A DNA stretch of 8,001 nucleotides from positions 1-8,001 of the forward strand of contig JAFTEK010000073.1 of the NCBI GenBank assembly GCA_017453705.1, read 5' to 3'. Under the pieces are notes generated by a model. It was not told where the DNA came from and did not search any database. It was given only the letters and a program-made list of their open reading frames with translations. The DNA is from Treponema sp. Its GTDB lineage: Bacteria; Spirochaetota; Spirochaetia; Treponematales; Treponemataceae. Shown here piece after piece: positions 6,297 to 8,001 of this stretch. A program made the position numbers and the translations under genes. Position 1 is the stretch's first letter, and every line of letters starts with the position of its first letter.

Positions 6297-7687
6297 TAGA
6301 ACGAGAATACACCGGTGATGGTCGCGCCTGTGTTGTCAAAGGTCTTGTCCTCTGCCCAGAAGCGGTAGGCTTTGAGCTGGAACTGAAAGTCGGACGTACA
6401 CTGGAGCTTCATCTCCGTATAGGCCTGGATGCCTTCGTATTTAATGTAATCCGTTGAATAATCAAAGAGCTGGTCAGCCCCAAGGGTGACAAGGAATTCC
6501 CTGATAGGCTTGAAGCTTGCGGAAAGCCCGTACTTTACGGAGGAAGAATGTTCCGGGCTGTATCTCCTGTATGAGATAGGGTTGCTGGTGAATCCGTAGA
6601 ATGGCTCATACATGCCGTTGTCACCGGAAGCATAAGTGAAAAGCCCTGATATGGCGAGTGAATGGAATCCTGTAAAGTAAGTGAGCTTAATCTTGCTCAA
6701 ATTGGAAACACCGTCAAAGGCGGACTTGCTGGAGCTGCTGTCCCCATAAGTGGAGAAGGTTGTGGAGACGTTGTACACCAAGTCAGAGTAGATGAGCGGC
6801 CCATACATTCCAGCTGTTATGTAGAAGCGGTCAAACTCATCTTCCACCTTGCATGGGCCTTCGGTGCTTATCGCTAGGCTGCCTTCGATGTAGGGGGTCT
6901 GGTTTGCAAAGAGGTACGGGAAGGTTATGTTCGCTGATGAGACTAGGTAGGGGTCAGCCCAGATGTAGAGGGTTCTTTCAACATCGTCCCAGTACCTGCC
7001 GGAGAACACCTTGTTCTTCATGCTGGCGAATTGCAACCTGTTGTTCTTGTTTGTGTCAATGTCTTCAAGCAAAAAATCGTAGATGCTGCCGGTCAGCTGG
7101 CTGGACCAGTAGTTGCGGCCGGACGAGTTTATTATCATCGTGTTCTTGGAGTTGAGAAGACCGGTATAGCCCACATAGGCTCCGAACTGTATCCTGCTCG
7201 CCGAGTAGCCGACGTAAAGGCCGTCTATCTTCTGGTTTATTATGCTGCTTGTCTTGTCAGCGACATTAAAGCGGCCGAGTGAGAGGGAAAAGCCGCCGTT
7301 GCCGTCAACCTTGTTGAAGTAGTAGCGGAGCATATCGACATCGGGGATGATATTTATGTATGAGATGCTGTCCCAGCTGTTCTCCTGGGAATACTTTATA
7401 GAACCCTGCCCCATCAGGCCGAAGGTTGACTCATCATTGAACGGGAGGTCAAACCAGCCGATCAGCTTTGCGTTGCTCACTTGATGGGCTTTTCCAAAGG
7501 CCGGGCTTAGAAGGGTCATGTGCCAACAACCGTTGTCGTCTTTCCAATATCCCCAAGTGCTGTCCCTTCCACCGCCGTTTCCGGCCGCTCCGCTGGATAC
7601 AATCAGCTGGGTTCCTGCGTCAAGCGCAAACGCTGGGAGAGGTGCCAGTAGAAGGACGGCCAGCAGGAGCTTACCTATAGCTTTCAT
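6296..7687 (-). CDS. Predicted outer-membrane beta-barrel protein
   Basis: This 463-residue exported protein is not one I can assign to a named family. Residues 1-21 are a Sec signal peptide (MKAIGKLLLAVLLL core, cleavage after AFA). The mature chain is rich in Tyr, Phe, Ser and Gly and shows many short amphipathic stretches with alternating polar and hydrophobic residues, with turns rich in Asn, Asp and Gly. It ends in Phe (TITGVFSF), the terminal aromatic residue typical of proteins folded by the BAM machinery. Two Cys occur in loops (about residues 54 and 287). Together these point to a transmembrane barrel in the outer membrane, either a porin or a surface protein; the substrate is unknown. 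The start is well supported: AGGAG lies 7 nt before the ATG. It overlaps the upstream gene by 17 bp, suggesting translational coupling and one transcript. The cytosolic cellobiose phosphorylase two genes downstream is separated from it by terminators. Confidence 0.75.
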   Translation of the reverse strand: MKAIGKLLLAVLLLAPLPAFALDAGTQLIVSSGAAGNGGGRDSTWGYWKDDNGCWHMTLLSPAFGKAHQVSNAKLIGWFDLPFNDESTFGLMGQGSIKYSQENSWDSISYINIIPDVDMLRYYFNKVDGNGGFSLSLGRFNVADKTSSIINQKIDGLYVGYSASRIQFGAYVGYTGLLNSKNTMIINSSGRNYWSSQLTGSIYDFLLEDIDTNKNNRLQFASMKNKVFSGRYWDDVERTLYIWADPYLVSSANITFPYLFANQTPYIEGSLAISTEGPCKVEDEFDRFYITAGMYGPLIYSDLVYNVSTTFSTYGDSSSSKSAFDGVSNLSKIKLTYFTGFHSLAISGLFTYASGDNGMYEPFYGFTSNPISYRRYSPEHSSSVKYGLSASFKPIREFLVTLGADQLFDYSTDYIKYEGIQAYTEMKLQCTSDFQFQLKAYRFWAEDKTFDNTGATITGVFSF

Positions 7688-8001
7688 GAAGCTTCTCCTC
7701 TTCTATAATTGCGTTGCGGATATGTCTCTCCCTGCTGTCGGTTTCATGATGCTCTATGCAGCGTGTTACTATGCTCAACGCCTCGTAGCCGGAAATCGTC
7801 TTGTCGCCTGTATAGTTGGTGGGAATGTATTTAAAAGCCCTCAGTTCTTTCCATGCGTAGTAGGGAGTCTTGAATGTGCAGTAGCATATACTATCCACGA
7901 TATACCAGGCTCCGCAGCAGATATTGCAGAAGTTGGCCAGGGGAATAGGGGTCTCGCTGCTACCCATGTGCTTGGCCTTGACGATTCCGCCGTCAATAAG
8001 A
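7671..8001 (-). CDS. C-terminal part of an unrecognised Cys-rich protein (runs off right edge)
   Basis: The frame is open from the window edge to the TAA at 7671-7673, giving 109 visible residues. An ATG at 7965-7967 exists, but the frame continues upstream in-frame (LIDGGIVKAKH...) and no Shine-Dalgarno supports that ATG, so the true start is outside the window. A Cys cluster, CNICCGAWYIVDSICYC, lies just after that Met. It is followed by an aromatic stretch (FKTPYYAWKELRAFKYIP) and a charged helical C-terminus with RCIEHHETDSRERH and EEEKLHESYR. The Cys spacing could suit disulfides or a metal site, but I recognise no domain and assign no function. Its last 17 bp overlap the start of the outer-membrane barrel gene, and the Shine-Dalgarno of that gene lies inside this coding region, so the two are probably co-translated. 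Confidence 0.7.
   Translation of the reverse strand, partial: LIDGGIVKAKHMGSSETPIPLANFCNICCGAWYIVDSICYCTFKTPYYAWKELRAFKYIPTNYTGDKTISGYEALSIVTRCIEHHETDSRERHIRNAIIEEEKLHESYR

Overview
The window looks like a gut or rumen spirochaete, most likely a Treponema. This is an inference from the combination of RNase Y, a cellobiose phosphorylase close to the clostridial enzymes, a stand-alone secreted FecR-domain protein and an outer-membrane beta-barrel protein, plus the medium G+C with AT-rich intergenic DNA. No rRNA, tRNA, CRISPR array, insertion sequence or phage gene is visible. All six genes lie on the minus strand, so transcription runs from the right edge to the left edge.

Layout in transcription order, right to left. 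(1) 8001-7671: the C-terminal end of an unrecognised Cys-rich protein. It overlaps by 17 bp (2) 7687-6296, a signal-peptide-bearing outer-membrane beta-barrel protein; these two are probably one transcript ending at a hairpin terminator at 6217-6239. (3) 6063-5215: a secreted FecR-domain protein with its own promoter, Shine-Dalgarno and terminator. (4) 4956-2476: a cellobiose phosphorylase (GH94) reading frame of about 826 codons, complete except for one in-frame TAA at codon 148. Its leader begins with a perfect 16-bp hairpin and its 3' end has a terminator. (5) 2270-723: rny, RNase Y, with its own promoter and terminator. (6) 587-1: the N-terminal 195 codons of an ABC exporter, running off the left edge.

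How the genes work together: four of the six appear to be separate transcription units with their own terminators, so this is a run of co-oriented genes rather than one pathway operon. Cellobiose phosphorylase would supply glucose 1-phosphate plus glucose from imported cellobiose, fitting life on plant fibre. The barrel and FecR proteins are envelope components of unknown partner. RNase Y starts mRNA decay. The exporter fragment cannot be assigned a substrate.

The most noteworthy signals are the single nonsense codon in an otherwise intact cellobiose phosphorylase, and a small dispersed family of about 36-44 bp inverted-repeat elements sharing the arm GGAAACRCTGAW. Three copies lie in the intergenic gaps at 4988-5030, 5082-5121 and 6252-6296.
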